Shown: positions 42,314 through 51,648 of the stretch, one piece after another
How the letters are laid out: every line of letters starts with the position of its first letter
How positions within the stretch are numbered: the first letter of the stretch is position 1
NCBI GenBank assembly: GCA_014239855.1
Contig: JAAZXY010000007.1
Coordinates: 395 to 64,394, forward strand
Length of the DNA stretch: 64,000 bases
Source of the DNA: Acidimicrobiales bacterium
Lineage (GTDB): Bacteria > Actinomycetota > Acidimicrobiia > Acidimicrobiales > MedAcidi-G1
Direction: 5' to 3'
Notes under the pieces: model-generated
Seen by the model: only the letters and a program-made list of their open reading frames with translations
Database searches by the model: none
Told to the model about the DNA's origin: nothing
Made by a program: the position numbers and the translations under genes

Positions 42314-43327
42314 TCAGCGGCGGTGGCGGGCCACCTCGAAGAGGGCGACGGCCGCGGCCGCTGAGACGTTCAGCGAACCGAGCACCCCGGCCAACGGGAT
42401 GTGGGCAATGGTGTCGCACCGCTCGCGCACCAGACGCGACAGGCCCGACCCTTCGGCACCCATCACCAGGGCCACCGGCTGGTCGGCCACCGTGAGTTGG
42501 TGGATGGCCGAATCGCCGCCGGCGTCGAGACCCACCGACCACACACCCACCTCGGCCATCCGGACCAGTGCCTTGGGTAGACCACCCACCCGGGTCATCC
42601 GCAGGTGTTCGATGGCCCCGGCCGCCGACTTGGCCACGGTGGCCGTCACCCCGGCCGCCCGGTGTCGGGGCAGGACCACGCCGGTCACCCCGGCGCACTC
42701 GGCGGACCGCAGGATCGCCCCGAGATTCCCCGGATCGGTCACGCCGTCCAGCAGGAGCAGGAACGGATCGCGACCGGCCGCGTCGGGCACCAGAAGGTCG
42801 TCGAGCTCGTACTCGTGCAGAGGCTGGGCCAGGGCCATGACGCCCTGGGAGGCCTCGGTACGGGTCATGGACTCGAACTTGTTGCGGTTGACCTCGCGGA
42901 TGGTGACCTTGGCCTCGTCGGCCAGGTCGATGATGTCGTCGAGGATGGGAGCCGGATCGAGGTCGCCGGCCAGCACCACCTCGCGGGTCCGGCGGGTGCC
43001 GGCCAACAGGAGCTCACGGACGGCCTGACGGCCCTCCACCTGGTCGCCGCCCAGACCCTTCGGACCATCGCCACCATCGCGGTTGCCCAGCGGCGACGTC
43101 CCCCGCTGGCCCGAACCACGACCCCGACCGGAACCGGCGCCGGGCTTGTTGGGTCGACCGGTCGACGAGCGGCGGGGCGGCGGCTCAGGACGGGCGGCAC
43201 CGCGGTTGCCCTTGCCGACGTTCTGGGGGCCACCCCGACGCGGGCCGCCCTTCTTGGGGCCGGCCTTCTTCGGGCCGGCCTTCCGGGCACCACCGCCGGA
43301 ACCCTTTCCACCACGGGGACCACTCAC
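42314..43327 (-). CDS. rlmB: SpoU/RlmB-type 23S rRNA (guanosine-2'-O)-methyltransferase
   Basis: 337 residues. The first about 100 are Gly/Lys/Arg-rich low complexity with repeats (GPKKAGPKKGGPRRGGP), likely an RNA-binding tail. Then the substrate-binding domain (GRQAVRELLLAGTRRTREVVLAGD) and the SpoU knot: LLDGVTDPGNLGAILRSAECAGVTGVVLP, LVMGAEGSGLSRLVRERCD, IPLAGVLGSLNVSAAAAVALFE. Overlaps ispF by 4 nt. The cysS gene normally between ispF and rlmB in mycobacteria is absent. Target guanosine inferred from family. Confidence 0.9.
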   Translation of the reverse strand: MSGPRGGKGSGGGARKAGPKKAGPKKGGPRRGGPQNVGKGNRGAARPEPPPRRSSTGRPNKPGAGSGRGRGSGQRGTSPLGNRDGGDGPKGLGGDQVEGRQAVRELLLAGTRRTREVVLAGDLDPAPILDDIIDLADEAKVTIREVNRNKFESMTRTEASQGVMALAQPLHEYELDDLLVPDAAGRDPFLLLLDGVTDPGNLGAILRSAECAGVTGVVLPRHRAAGVTATVAKSAAGAIEHLRMTRVGGLPKALVRMAEVGVWSVGLDAGGDSAIHQLTVADQPVALVMGAEGSGLSRLVRERCDTIAHIPLAGVLGSLNVSAAAAVALFEVARHRR

Positions 43328-43845
43328 CGGACACCTCCAACTCGTCGTCCCGACGGGGCATCGGATCGAACCAACAGGGCGACGGCGAAACAGGCCACGC
43401 CCTCACGCCGACCCAGGGCACCAAGGCCCTCGGCCCGCTTTCCCTTGACGGTGACCGGGCCACCGACCGCTTCGGTCAGGCCGGCCTGCATCTCGTCCCG
43501 ACGGGGCGCCAGCTTCGGCGCCTCGAGGACCACCGTGCAGTCCACGTTGGCCACCGCCCAGCCCTCGTCGGCCACCGCAGCCGCGGCATCGGCCAGCAGA
43601 GCCATGGAATCGGCGCCCGCGAAGGCCTCGTCGGTGTCGGGGTAACGCTGCCCGATGTCGCCCAGGCCGGCCGCCCCGAGGAGCGCATCGGTCACCGCGT
43701 GGGCCACCGCGTCGGCGTCGCTGTGGCCGGCCAGACCGGGACCGTCGAACACCACGCCGCCCAGGACCATGGACCGGTCGGGGTCGTCACTGAACGGGTG
43801 GACGTCGAAGCCCTGCCCGATCCGGATGTCGCGCTCCCCGGTCAT
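43324..43845 (-). CDS. ispF: 2-C-methyl-D-erythritol 2,4-cyclodiphosphate synthase
   Basis: 173 residues. Zn ligands and active site: IGQGFDVHPF, GLAGHSDADAVAHAVTDALLGAAGLGDIG, and the C-terminal VTVKGKRAEGLGALGRREGVACFAVALL. Fifth step of the MEP isoprenoid path. Overlaps ispD by 4 nt (translation coupling) and rlmB by 4 nt. A slightly long, basic C-terminal tail. Confidence 0.95.
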   Translation of the reverse strand: MTGERDIRIGQGFDVHPFSDDPDRSMVLGGVVFDGPGLAGHSDADAVAHAVTDALLGAAGLGDIGQRYPDTDEAFAGADSMALLADAAAAVADEGWAVANVDCTVVLEAPKLAPRRDEMQAGLTEAVGGPVTVKGKRAEGLGALGRREGVACFAVALLVRSDAPSGRRVGGVR

Positions 43846-44510
43846 GATCGCCGGGACGGGTCGCCAGCCGTGGCGAGGGACGCTGCGGCCAGGGCCAGGT
43901 CGACCGGTCGGGTGATCTTGAGGTTCGTCGGCTCGCCGTCCACGACCACCACTGTGCCACCGGCGGCCTCCACGAGGGTGGCGTCGTCGCTGGCGTCGGC
44001 CCCACCGGCATGGGCGGCCCGCAGACGATGGGCCGGGAAGCCCTGGGGTGTCTGCACGGCCAGCACCCCGTCACGATCCAACGGTCCACCATCGACGGCC
44101 CGAAGCGAGTCGGCCACCGGCACGCCGGGCACCACCGCGTCGGCGCCGGCCCGGACGGCGGCCACCACCCGGGCGAACAGTGCCCCGGTGGCCAACGGTC
44201 GGGCACCGTCGTGGACGAGCACCACCTCGGCATCATCAGGAACCGCAGCCAGGCCGGCCCGGACGGACGCGGAACGGGTCGCACCTCCGGACACCACCGT
44301 CACGCCGTCGACCCCCCGGACGCCGGCCACCAGCGCCTCGGCGGCCGACAGTCGCTCCGGTGCGGCCACCAGGACCACGCCATCGGACGCCTCGGCTGCG
44401 GTGGCCACGCTCCGAGCCACCACCGGACGACCACCCAGGTCGGCGGCCTGCTTGTCACCACCAAAGCGCTCGCCCCGGCCGGCGGCCACCACGATCGTCC
44501 AGACGCTCAC
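43842..44510 (-). CDS. ispD: 2-C-methyl-D-erythritol 4-phosphate cytidylyltransferase
   Basis: 222 residues. CTP-binding loop VVAAGRGERFGGDKQAADLGGRPV, VLVHDGARPLATGALFARVV, GDRDGVLAVQTPQGFPAHRLRAAH and the late DGEPTNLKITRPVDLALA. Third MEP-pathway step. GTG start with GGGGAG about 9 nt upstream. First gene of ispD-ispF-rlmB; carD, which precedes ispD in many actinobacteria, is replaced here by a divergent Crp-type regulator. Confidence 0.95.
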   Translation of the reverse strand: MSVWTIVVAAGRGERFGGDKQAADLGGRPVVARSVATAAEASDGVVLVAAPERLSAAEALVAGVRGVDGVTVVSGGATRSASVRAGLAAVPDDAEVVLVHDGARPLATGALFARVVAAVRAGADAVVPGVPVADSLRAVDGGPLDRDGVLAVQTPQGFPAHRLRAAHAGGADASDDATLVEAAGGTVVVVDGEPTNLKITRPVDLALAAASLATAGDPSRRS

Positions 44511-44604
44511 CGGGTGCTCTCCCCAAGGGAGCTTCCACAGCTCGGCACGTGACGTTCGGCGTCCGGTGCGGCTGCCGATGTCGGCCGGGTCCTTCGCATC
44601 TCAC

Positions 44605-44610
44605 TAGCAT
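44605..44610 (+). promoter_or_regulatory. -10 box of Crp-family gene (TAGCAT)
   Basis: TAGCAT 11 nt before ATG 44622; a very short leader of a few nucleotides would result. No ribosome site is seen. Confidence 0.4.
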
Positions 44611-44621
44611 GGCCAATCGAC

Positions 44622-45281
44622 ATGCCGGACACCACGCTCTTCCGTGAAACCACCCTGTTCGCCGGGTTGGACGATGACGCCCTCGGGGCGATCGTCGCCG
44701 CCGGTCAGGACCTCGAACTCCGGCGCGGCGACGTGCTGTTCCGAGAGGACGAGGCACCCGACGAGTTGTACGTCGTGGTGTCGGGCCGGATCGCCATCGC
44801 CAACAAGTCCATCGACGGACGCGAATCCATGGTGGCCCTCATGGAGGACGGCGACCTGTTCGGCGAGATGGGCCTGTTCGACGGGCGGGGCCGTTCGGCC
44901 GAGGCCCGGGCTCTGGAGACCTCGGTGGTCACCGCCGTTCCCTACGGGCCGGTCCGAAAGGTCTACGAAGACGACCCGACCCTGCTGTGGCGGGTCGTGG
45001 ACATGCTGACCGGGCGACTACGCACCATGGACGCCGCCCTGGCCGACTCGGTGTTCCTGGACGTCACCGGACGCACCGCCAAGCGCCTGCTGGAGCTGGC
45101 CGGCGAGGACGACGAGTTCTCACTGCCCATCACCCAGGAGGAACTGGCCGGAATGGTCGGTGCCTCACGGGAGCGGGTCAACAAGGCCATCGCCTCGTTC
45201 ATCCGACTTGGGTGGATCGAACAGATCGACCGCACCTACCGGATCACCAACCGCGAACAGCTCACTATTCGCTCCAGATAG
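44622..45281 (+). CDS. Crp/Fnr-family transcriptional regulator
   Basis: 219 residues. Cyclic-nucleotide-binding beta-roll at about 5-120 (LFAGLDDDALGAIVAAGQDLELRRGDVLFREDEAPDELYVVVSGRI; the phosphate cassette GDLFGEMGLFDGRGRSAEARAL has Gly-Glu and Arg, so cAMP binding is plausible). HTH_CRP at 145-205 with ITQEELAGMVGASRERVNKAIASFIRLGWIE. Sequence resembles actinobacterial GlxR/Crp. No Fnr-type cysteine cluster. Divergent from ispD. Its 3' end carries a 14-bp duplication of the stop. Confidence 0.9.
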   Translation: MPDTTLFRETTLFAGLDDDALGAIVAAGQDLELRRGDVLFREDEAPDELYVVVSGRIAIANKSIDGRESMVALMEDGDLFGEMGLFDGRGRSAEARALETSVVTAVPYGPVRKVYEDDPTLLWRVVDMLTGRLRTMDAALADSVFLDVTGRTAKRLLELAGEDDEFSLPITQEELAGMVGASRERVNKAIASFIRLGWIEQIDRTYRITNREQLTIRSR

Positions 45282-45297
45282 GCCGCTCCAGGTAGGA
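45270..45297. repeat. 14-bp tandem duplication of the crp-type gene stop
   Basis: CGCTCCAGATAGGC followed by CGCTCCAGGTAGGA. The first TAG is the stop; the second copy repeats it. Frame differs because 14 is not a multiple of three. Confidence 0.85.
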
Positions 45298-45308
45298 ATC
45301 TGTCCGGC

Positions 45309-45965
45309 TCAGCCGGCCAGCCAGTTGAGGACCCTCGTCCAGGCATCGGCCGCGTCGTCGGCCCGGTGGGCCGGACGAGACGCATCGTGCACGAAGCCGT
45401 GGTCGGCACCCTCGTAGCGGAGCACCGTGGCCCCGGTGGCCTCCAGGGCGTCGACGTGGTCGGGCGGTGTCCAGGCGTCCGCCGTGCCGATGACGGCCAG
45501 GACCGACGCCGCATCACCGGCGGCCAACGCATCCAGAGGCTCGCCCTGACCCGGGCCCTGCCAGGTCTCGGGCACGTGGATCATCCCGTAGAAGGGACAC
45601 GACCGCTCAAAACGCCCGGTGCCCACCGCCTTGAGGGCGTACATGCCACCCATGCAGAACCCCCGGATCGCCACCGGGTCGGCACCGGTGGCATCCGCGG
45701 CAGCCATGGCGTCGCCCAACACACGCTGGTCGTCCAGCGATGAACCGGCAGCCAGGCGATCGCCCACGTCGAGGTCCTCGCGGCCCGGGTAGAGCTCGAA
45801 GGCGGCCACCGACCAACCGGTCTCCGCGGCCAGACGGGCCACCAGGCCGTCGAACAGAGGTCGCATCCCCATGACGTCCGGGATGACCACCAGGCCCCGA
45901 TCAGCCGGGCCTGCTGGCGGGTGGACGAGTTCGGCGGCGGTGCCCGAAGGCAGTTCGATGCGCAT
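45309..45965 (-). CDS. Dienelactone hydrolase-family protein
   Basis: 218 residues from ATG 45965 (MRIELPSGTAAEL). Alpha/beta hydrolase fold with nucleophile elbow AIRGFCMGGMYALKA (Cys, not Ser), a late Asp in IGTADAWTPPDHVDAL and His in YEGADHGFVHDASRPAH: the Cys-Asp-His triad of the DLH family. Acts on lactones or esters. ORF-track extension to 46094 is antisense to radA. TAGGAA, formed partly by the radA stop, lies 7 nt before the ATG. Confidence 0.85.
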   Translation of the reverse strand: MRIELPSGTAAELVHPPAGPADRGLVVIPDVMGMRPLFDGLVARLAAETGWSVAAFELYPGREDLDVGDRLAAGSSLDDQRVLGDAMAAADATGADPVAIRGFCMGGMYALKAVGTGRFERSCPFYGMIHVPETWQGPGQGEPLDALAAGDAASVLAVIGTADAWTPPDHVDALEATGATVLRYEGADHGFVHDASRPAHRADDAADAWTRVLNWLAG

Positions 45966-45972
45966 GGGGACG

Positions 45973-45978
45973 TTCCTA
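45973..45978 (-). promoter_or_regulatory. -10 box of DLH gene overlapping radA stop (TAGGAA)
   Basis: The TAG stop of radA begins TAGGAA, 7 nt before the DLH-family ATG. Weaker match (last base A) than the other boxes. Confidence 0.35.
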
Positions 45979-47373
45979 GCAGGTGCCCCCTGCGGGTAGC
46001 AGGCCGACGGCGGCCACGGCCTCGGCGAGGGTGGCGGCACGCACCAGCTCGATGCCATCGGGCGGATCGGGGGTGGACGCCGGGACGACGGCACGCCGAA
46101 AGCCCAGCCGGGCCGCCTCCATGAGACGCCGACCCGTGCCGGTCACCTGACGCAACTCGCCACCCAACCCCACCTCGCCGAGGGCCACCGTGTCGGACCC
46201 GAGGGGCCGACCCACCACCGCGGACACGACGGCCAGAGCCAGGGGGAGGTCGGCCGCCGGCTCGGTGGCCTGCGCACCACCCACCACGGTGGCGTACACA
46301 TCGAGCGCCCCGGGATCAATCCCGGCCCGGCGCTCCAGTACGGCCAGCAACAGGGCCAGACGTCGGCCGTCGAGCCCCTGGGGCGAACGCCGCGGATGGG
46401 GCGTGGACGACCGGACGACCAGGGCCTGGACCTCCAACAGAAGCGGCCGGTGCCCCTCCAGTGCGGGCAGGACCACCGAGCCGGCCACGTCGGGGGCCCG
46501 GTCGGCCAGGAACAGCCGACTGGGGTCGTCGACGGACTGGAGACCGTCGGCGTCCATGGCGAACAGGCCGATCTCGTCGGTCGGCCCGAACCGGTGCTTG
46601 ACGACCCGCAGCATCCGCAGGGCGTGATGGCGGTCGCCGGTCAACTCGGCCACCGTGTCGACCACGTGCTCCAGCGTCTTGGGGCCGGCCAACGAACCGT
46701 CCTTGGTGACATGGCCGACCAGCACGGTGGCCAGGGACCGGGCCTTGGCCTCGGTCACCAGACGCTGGGCCGACGCCCGGACCTGACCGACCGAACCGGG
46801 CGTACCGCCCTCGGCAGCCAGATGGACGGTCTGCACCGAATCCACGATGAGCAGGTCGGGCTGGAGTTTGTCGACGTGGGCCACGATGGCCTCCACCGAG
46901 GTGTCGCCGGCCAACCAGAGGTCGTCGTGCACGGCACCCAGCCGCTCAGCCCGCAACCGGACCTGACCGGCGGACTCCTCGGCACTGACCAGCAGGACCC
47001 GACCGCCGGCCCGTACCCGAGCGGCGGCCAACTGCAGGGTGAGGGTCGACTTGCCTACGCCCGGTTCGCCGCCCAGCAGGGTGACCGAGCCGGGCACCAG
47101 CCCCCCGCCGAACGCCCGATCGGCCTCGGCCATGCCGGTGGGCACCGCCGACGACTCGTCGGGGGCCAACGCCGAGAGGGGTCGAACCTCGCCCACCCCG
47201 AGGCTCGCCGCGGTGAGCGCACCCGAACCCCTCGATCGGATGACCGGGACCTCCACCAGGGCGTTCCAGTCGCCGCAGGTGCCGCACCGACCCACCCAAC
47301 TGGGATGCGGGGCGCCACACGAGGCGCACTCGAACGTGGTGCGGGTACGGGATCCGGTGGTGAGGCTCGTCAT
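45976..47373 (-). CDS. radA: DNA repair protein RadA
   Basis: 465 residues. N-terminal C4 zinc finger (FECASCGAPHPSWVGRCGTCGDW), RecA-like ATPase with Walker A LLGGEPGVGKSTLTLQLA and Walker B LLIVDSVQTVHL, and the C-terminal LonC-like domain GLDGRRLALLLAVLERRAGIDPGALDVYATVVGG..DLPLALAVVSA. The RadA hallmark K-N-R-F-G reads VKHRFGPTDE here, an Asn-to-His change. Helps branch migration in recombination. A TAGGTT box 7 nt before the ATG. disA, often next to radA, is not present. Confidence 0.93.
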   Translation of the reverse strand: MTSLTTGSRTRTTFECASCGAPHPSWVGRCGTCGDWNALVEVPVIRSRGSGALTAASLGVGEVRPLSALAPDESSAVPTGMAEADRAFGGGLVPGSVTLLGGEPGVGKSTLTLQLAAARVRAGGRVLLVSAEESAGQVRLRAERLGAVHDDLWLAGDTSVEAIVAHVDKLQPDLLIVDSVQTVHLAAEGGTPGSVGQVRASAQRLVTEAKARSLATVLVGHVTKDGSLAGPKTLEHVVDTVAELTGDRHHALRMLRVVKHRFGPTDEIGLFAMDADGLQSVDDPSRLFLADRAPDVAGSVVLPALEGHRPLLLEVQALVVRSSTPHPRRSPQGLDGRRLALLLAVLERRAGIDPGALDVYATVVGGAQATEPAADLPLALAVVSAVVGRPLGSDTVALGEVGLGGELRQVTGTGRRLMEAARLGFRRAVVPASTPDPPDGIELVRAATLAEAVAAVGLLPAGGTC

Positions 47374-47380
47374 GAGGCGG

Positions 47381-47386
47381 AACCTA
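47381..47386 (-). promoter_or_regulatory. -10 box of radA (TAGGTT)
   Basis: TAGGTT 7 nt before ATG 47373, with no ribosome site. Confidence 0.5.
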
Positions 47387-47406
47387 CGAACCGCCTGTGA
47401 CAGAGA

Positions 47407-48954
47407 TCAGGAACCGTCGGGGTTGCGGGCCCGGAAGAGACCGGCGAAGCCGTCGATGACCGGGTGGGAGAACCCCTCGGGCACCAGCGCCGAACCCCGC
47501 AGCAGCACGGTGGACATCCCCAGGTTCCGTGCCGCGTCCAGGGTGACCGGCTCGGAATCGATGAGCAGCATGTCGGCGAAGTCCACGCCGGCCATCCGCC
47601 GCAGGGCCTCGAACATGGCCGGGCTGGGCTTGCGGGCCCCGATCTCCCCGGAGGCCACCCACGGATCGACCCGCTGCTCCAGCCCGAAGCGACGGCGCAA
47701 CTGCAGGGACCACGGCAGCACCGCATTGGTCAGGCACGCCACGGGAAGGCCCCGCTGCTCCATGCGTTCCAGGAACGGCAGGACGTCGGCCCGCATACGC
47801 ACCCGCGACAGGTAGGCCGAATCCAGCGTGTCGGCCTCGCCCGGCACCCCGACGGCGGCCCAGAACTCACCGCTGGACAGATGCCCGAGGCTGGCTGCCC
47901 GATACCGGTCGGCCACCTCACCGGGATCCATCACCCCACCGTTGTCCCGCACGAACGGCACGAGGAGACCTTCGGGATCGCTACCCGGATCCCACACCAC
48001 GCCGATCCCGCCGAGGACCACCAGACGCAACGTGCGGCCCTCCGAGGACGTGGCCGGACGCACCACCTCGATGACCGGCGAGGGCGCCGTGGTGGTCGAC
48101 TTCCCCGACCGACCCGGAGCCAACCCCTCGACGGCGGCCCGGCGCCGACGACGGGCCATCACCAGCCGGAGCACCTGGAACACCGACACCACGACGAACA
48201 GGCCACCGGCGATGACCGAGACCGTGCGCCACGTCCGCGGCGTGGTGTCGGTGAGCACCCCGGTGGCGTGGAAGAGGGTGGGTGCCGGATCACCGAGGAC
48301 CACCGTCCACGAACCACTCGACACCGCGACGCCGACGCCCTCACCCGAAGCCTGCTCAGGGACCTGCTCCGGATCGGTGGGCATGTCGGCCACCAGGGTG
48401 AGCGAGAACGACGCCGTCGGGTCACAGGAACCATCGGGACATCCGGCCAGCTCGGCCAGCTCGCCGTCGGAGCGGGCGAACGGCAGGCCGTCGAGGACCT
48501 CGACCAGGTCGGCGTCGGCCAGCAGGTCCAGCCCAGGCGAGAGGTCGATCCGGCCGTCGAGCCGCCATGTGGTCTCGGCGAAGGTCCGCTCACGCACCAG
48601 CCGGACCTCGGCAATGGCCGTCGGCCCCACGACCTCGGCCAGCACGGCACCCAACCGGTCGGGATGGTCGAACGCCTTGCGGGCGCTGATCCGGGCCGCT
48701 CCGTTGGCGGTCTCCGGACCGTCGATCACCCAGCCGGCATCGACCAGGTCACCCACCCGGACCCGGTCGTCCAGACCGCCGAGAGCCTCGACGGCCGCGG
48801 CGTCCAGTTCGACGAGAAGGTCGACATGCCCGGTCCCGTCGTCGGCGACGTCCACGGTGACCGTGGCATCGACCCGACAGGCGGCACTGGTCAGGACGAC
48901 CAGCAGCAGTCCGAGTACGGCCAAAGCCCGTCCCATCCGGGCAGGGAGATTCAT
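47407..48954 (-). CDS. LppM-like lipoprotein fused to a cytosolic HAD-like domain
   Basis: 515 residues from ATG 48954 (MNLPARMGRALAVLGLLLVV). Lipoprotein signal with Cys26 (LTSAAC). Residues about 27-235 are an extracytoplasmic LppM-type domain (ATVTVDVADDGTGHVDLLVELD, ISARKAFDHPDRLGAVLAEVVGP). A membrane helix at 243-267 is followed by MARRRRR (positive inside). Residues 308-515 are HAD-like (LPVACLTNAV, GEIGARKPSPAMFEAL, MLLIDSEPVTLDAARNLGMSTVLL). HAD motif I, normally F-D-x-D/G, reads VVLGGIGVVWD, so the nucleophilic Asp is gone; motif IV is D-S rather than D-D. A receptor-like link between the outside and a non-catalytic cytosolic module is inferred. Confidence 0.75.
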   Translation of the reverse strand: MNLPARMGRALAVLGLLLVVLTSAACRVDATVTVDVADDGTGHVDLLVELDAAAVEALGGLDDRVRVGDLVDAGWVIDGPETANGAARISARKAFDHPDRLGAVLAEVVGPTAIAEVRLVRERTFAETTWRLDGRIDLSPGLDLLADADLVEVLDGLPFARSDGELAELAGCPDGSCDPTASFSLTLVADMPTDPEQVPEQASGEGVGVAVSSGSWTVVLGDPAPTLFHATGVLTDTTPRTWRTVSVIAGGLFVVVSVFQVLRLVMARRRRRAAVEGLAPGRSGKSTTTAPSPVIEVVRPATSSEGRTLRLVVLGGIGVVWDPGSDPEGLLVPFVRDNGGVMDPGEVADRYRAASLGHLSSGEFWAAVGVPGEADTLDSAYLSRVRMRADVLPFLERMEQRGLPVACLTNAVLPWSLQLRRRFGLEQRVDPWVASGEIGARKPSPAMFEALRRMAGVDFADMLLIDSEPVTLDAARNLGMSTVLLRGSALVPEGFSHPVIDGFAGLFRARNPDGS

Positions 48955-48963
48955 CGAGATGGG

Positions 48964-48999
48964 AGACAGGCCGACAGACATGCCGACAGACAGGCCGAC
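48964..48999. repeat. 12-bp tandem repeat x3 after clpC
   Basis: AGACAGGCCGAC, AGACATGCCGAC, AGACAGGCCGAC lie between the clpC stop and the LppM-HAD start. A longer reading of the LppM-HAD gene would encode VGLSVGMSVGLS here. Confidence 0.85.
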
Positions 49000-49015
49000 G
49001 GACCGGAAGGTGCGG

Positions 49016-51553
49016 CTACTCCGCGCCCTCGACCGCCATCTCGATGGTCGGCGGCTCGAACCCGGCGGTGGCCCGGAAGACCACCTGCCTGGTGCCCTTG
49101 GCATCGCCGTCGTCGGGTGCGTCCTCGACGTCGACCACCACGATGTCACCGGCCGAGAACTCCTTGTGGAGCAGGCGCTCGGACAACGGATCCTCGACCA
49201 GACGCTGGAGGGCCCGACGCAACGGACGGGCACCCATCGACGGGTCGTAGCCCTGCTCGGCCAGGTGGTGCTTGACCGCCTCGGTGAGCTCCAGGCCCAT
49301 GCCCTGACCGGACAACTGGGTGGACAACCGCACCACCATCAGGTCGACGATGCGGGTCACCTCGGCGAGCGACAGCTCGTGGAAGACAATGGTGTCGTCG
49401 ATGCGGTTCAGGAACTCGGGCCGGAAGTGCGCCTTCAGCGCGTCGTTGACCTTGGCCTTCATCCGCTCGTAGCTGACGGCCTCGTCGGCCTTGGTGAAGC
49501 CGAGGTTGGCCTTGCGCAGGTCGGCCGTACCGAGGTTCGACGTCATGATCAGGACGGTGTTGCGGAAGTCGACGCTGCGGCCCTGCGAGTCGGTCAGACG
49601 ACCCTCCTCGAGGATCTGGAGCAGCGTGTTGAAGACGTCCGGGTGGGCCTTCTCGACCTCGTCGAACAGCACCACGGAGAACGGGCGGCGACGCACCGCC
49701 TCGGTGAGCTGGCCGCCCTCCTCGTAGCCGACGTAGCCGGGAGGCGAACCGACGAGGCGGCTCACCGTGTGCTTCTCCATGTACTCCGACATGTCCAGCG
49801 AGATGAGGGCCTGCTCGTCACCGAACAGGAACTCGGCCAGCGTCTTGGCCAGCTCGGTCTTGCCCACGCCCGACGGGCCCAGGAAGATGAACGACCCCGA
49901 CGGGCGCTTCGGGTCCTTGAGGCCGGCCCGGGTGCGGCGGATGGCCTGGCTGACCGCCCTGATGGCGTCCTCCTGGCCGATGACCCGCTTGTGGAGTTCG
50001 TCCTCCATCTTGAGGAGCTTCTGGGTCTCCTCCTCGGTGAGCTTGTAGACGGGGATGCCGGTCCACAGCGAGAGGACCTCGGCAATGGACTCCTCGTCGA
50101 CCTCGTCGAACAGGTCCTGGCCGGACGCCTTGAGCTCGGATTCCTTGGCCTCCTTGCGGGCCAGGAGTTCCTTCTCGGAATCACGGAGACGACCGGCCTC
50201 CTCGAAGTCCTGGGACTCGACGGCGGCCTTCTTGCGCTGCACCACCTCGGCCAGGTCGGTCTCGATCTCGCGCATGTCGTCGGGCGTGTCCATGCGCTTG
50301 ATGCGCATGCGTGACCCCGCCTCGTCGATCAGGTCGATGGCCTTGTCGGGCAGGTGCCGATCCGAGATGTAGCGGTCGGCCAGGTTCGCCGCGGCGACCA
50401 GTGCCTGGTCGGTGATGGTGACCCGGTGATGGCTCTCGTAACGCTCGCGGAGGCCCTTGAGGATCTCGATGGTGTGGGGCACCGTGGGCTCGTCGACCTT
50501 CACGGGCTGGAAGCGGCGCTCGAGGGCGGCGTCCTTCTCAAGGTGCTTGCGGTACTCGTCGAGCGTCGTGGCACCAATGGTCTGGAGCTCGCCGCGGGCC
50601 AACATGGGCTTCAGGATCGACGCCGCGTCGATGGCGCCCTCGGCGGCACCGGCCCCGACGAGGGTGTGGATCTCGTCGATGAACAGGATGATGTCGCCCC
50701 GTGTCTTGATCTCCTTGAGGACCTTCTTGAGGCGCTCCTCGAAGTCGCCGCGGTAGCGGCTCCCGGCCACCAGGGCGCCCAGGTCGAGGGTGTAGAGCTG
50801 CTTGTCACGGATGGTCTCCGGGACGGCGTCGTCGGCGATCATCTGGGCCAGGCCCTCGACGATGGCCGTCTTGCCCACGCCGGGCTCGCCGATGAGGACC
50901 GGGTTGTTCTTGGTACGGCGCGACAGCACCTGCATGACCCGCTCGGTCTCGCGGTGGCGACCGATGACCGGGTCGAGCTTCTTGTCGCGGGCGGCCTGGG
51001 TGAGGTTGCGACCGAACTGGTCCAGGACGAGCGAGCCGGAGGACGAATCGCCGCCGCTGCCTCCGCTGGTTGCCCCGGCCTTCTCCTGGGACTCTCCCGG
51101 GCCCTGGCCGGAACCGGCGTAGCCCGACAACAACTGGATGACCTGCTGGCGGACCCGCGACAGGTCGGCGCCCAGCTTCACGAGGACCTGGGCGGCCACG
51201 CCCTCGCCCTCACGGATCAGCCCCAGCAGGATGTGCTCGGTGCCGATGTAGTTGTGGCCCAACTGCAGCGCTTCGCGCAACGAGAGTTCCAGGACCTTCT
51301 TGGCCCGGGGAGTGAACGGAATGTGGCCACTGGGCGAGCTGGCGCCGTGGCCGATGAGCTCCTCGACCTGGCTGCGGACGGCCTCCAACGAGATGCCGAG
51401 CGACTCGAGGCCCTTGGCGGCCACGCCCTCACCCTCGTGGATCAGCCCGAGCAGGATGTGCTCGGTGCCGATGTAGTTGTGGTTGAGCAGCCGCGCCTCT
51501 TCCTGGGCGAGTACCACGACCCTGCGGGCCCTGTCGGTGAAACGCTCGAACAA
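49016..51553 (-). CDS. clpC: ATP-dependent Clp protease ATP-binding subunit ClpC
   Basis: 845 residues, Hsp100/ClpC. Two N-terminal Clp_N repeats ([33 protein letters not shown] and again from [16 protein letters not shown]), AAA1 with [15 protein letters not shown], the UVR segment [26 protein letters not shown], and AAA2 with [16 protein letters not shown]. It unfolds substrates for ClpP. TTG start at 51553, 8 nt after GGAGG. A ClgR-like site and a TACACT box lie upstream. Order clpC-lysS-coaX follows mycobacteria, but the lsr2 gene is missing and a polyprenyl synthase lies between clpC and lysS. Confidence 0.96.
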   Translation of the reverse strand: MFERFTDRARRVVVLAQEEARLLNHNYIGTEHILLGLIHEGEGVAAKGLESLGISLEAVRSQVEELIGHGASSPSGHIPFTPRAKKVLELSLREALQLGHNYIGTEHILLGLIREGEGVAAQVLVKLGADLSRVRQQVIQLLSGYAGSGQGPGESQEKAGATSGGSGGDSSSGSLVLDQFGRNLTQAARDKKLDPVIGRHRETERVMQVLSRRTKNNPVLIGEPGVGKTAIVEGLAQMIADDAVPETIRDKQLYTLDLGALVAGSRYRGDFEERLKKVLKEIKTRGDIILFIDEIHTLVGAGAAEGAIDAASILKPMLARGELQTIGATTLDEYRKHLEKDAALERRFQPVKVDEPTVPHTIEILKGLRERYESHHRVTITDQALVAAANLADRYISDRHLPDKAIDLIDEAGSRMRIKRMDTPDDMREIETDLAEVVQRKKAAVESQDFEEAGRLRDSEKELLARKEAKESELKASGQDLFDEVDEESIAEVLSLWTGIPVYKLTEEETQKLLKMEDELHKRVIGQEDAIRAVSQAIRRTRAGLKDPKRPSGSFIFLGPSGVGKTELAKTLAEFLFGDEQALISLDMSEYMEKHTVSRLVGSPPGYVGYEEGGQLTEAVRRRPFSVVLFDEVEKAHPDVFNTLLQILEEGRLTDSQGRSVDFRNTVLIMTSNLGTADLRKANLGFTKADEAVSYERMKAKVNDALKAHFRPEFLNRIDDTIVFHELSLAEVTRIVDLMVVRLSTQLSGQGMGLELTEAVKHHLAEQGYDPSMGARPLRRALQRLVEDPLSERLLHKEFSAGDIVVVDVEDAPDDGDAKGTRQVVFRATAGFEPPTIEMAVEGAE

Positions 51554-51629
51554 CGTCGATGCCTCCTGCTCTCGGTGAACTGGGTTCTGGTAACTGCCAG
51601 CTCTGGTGACGTCTCCCCCGTCATTTCGG

Positions 51630-51635
51630 AGTGTA
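51630..51635 (-). promoter_or_regulatory. -10 box of clpC (TACACT)
   Basis: TACACT on the minus strand about 77 nt before the TTG start; unlike most genes here clpC has a leader with a real ribosome site. The palindrome at 51649-51665 overlaps the -35 region. Confidence 0.45.
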
Positions 51636-51648
51636 CCGGTGGCCCGTG

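Noticed and set aside
48955-49233. N-terminal extension of the LppM-HAD ORF
   Set aside because: Lies over clpC and the 12-bp repeats; the lipoprotein signal begins at MNLPARM.
47828-50314. 828-residue + strand ORF opposite clpC
   Set aside because: Antisense shadow of clpC and the LppM-HAD gene; Ser/Thr/Arg-rich with no recognisable fold.
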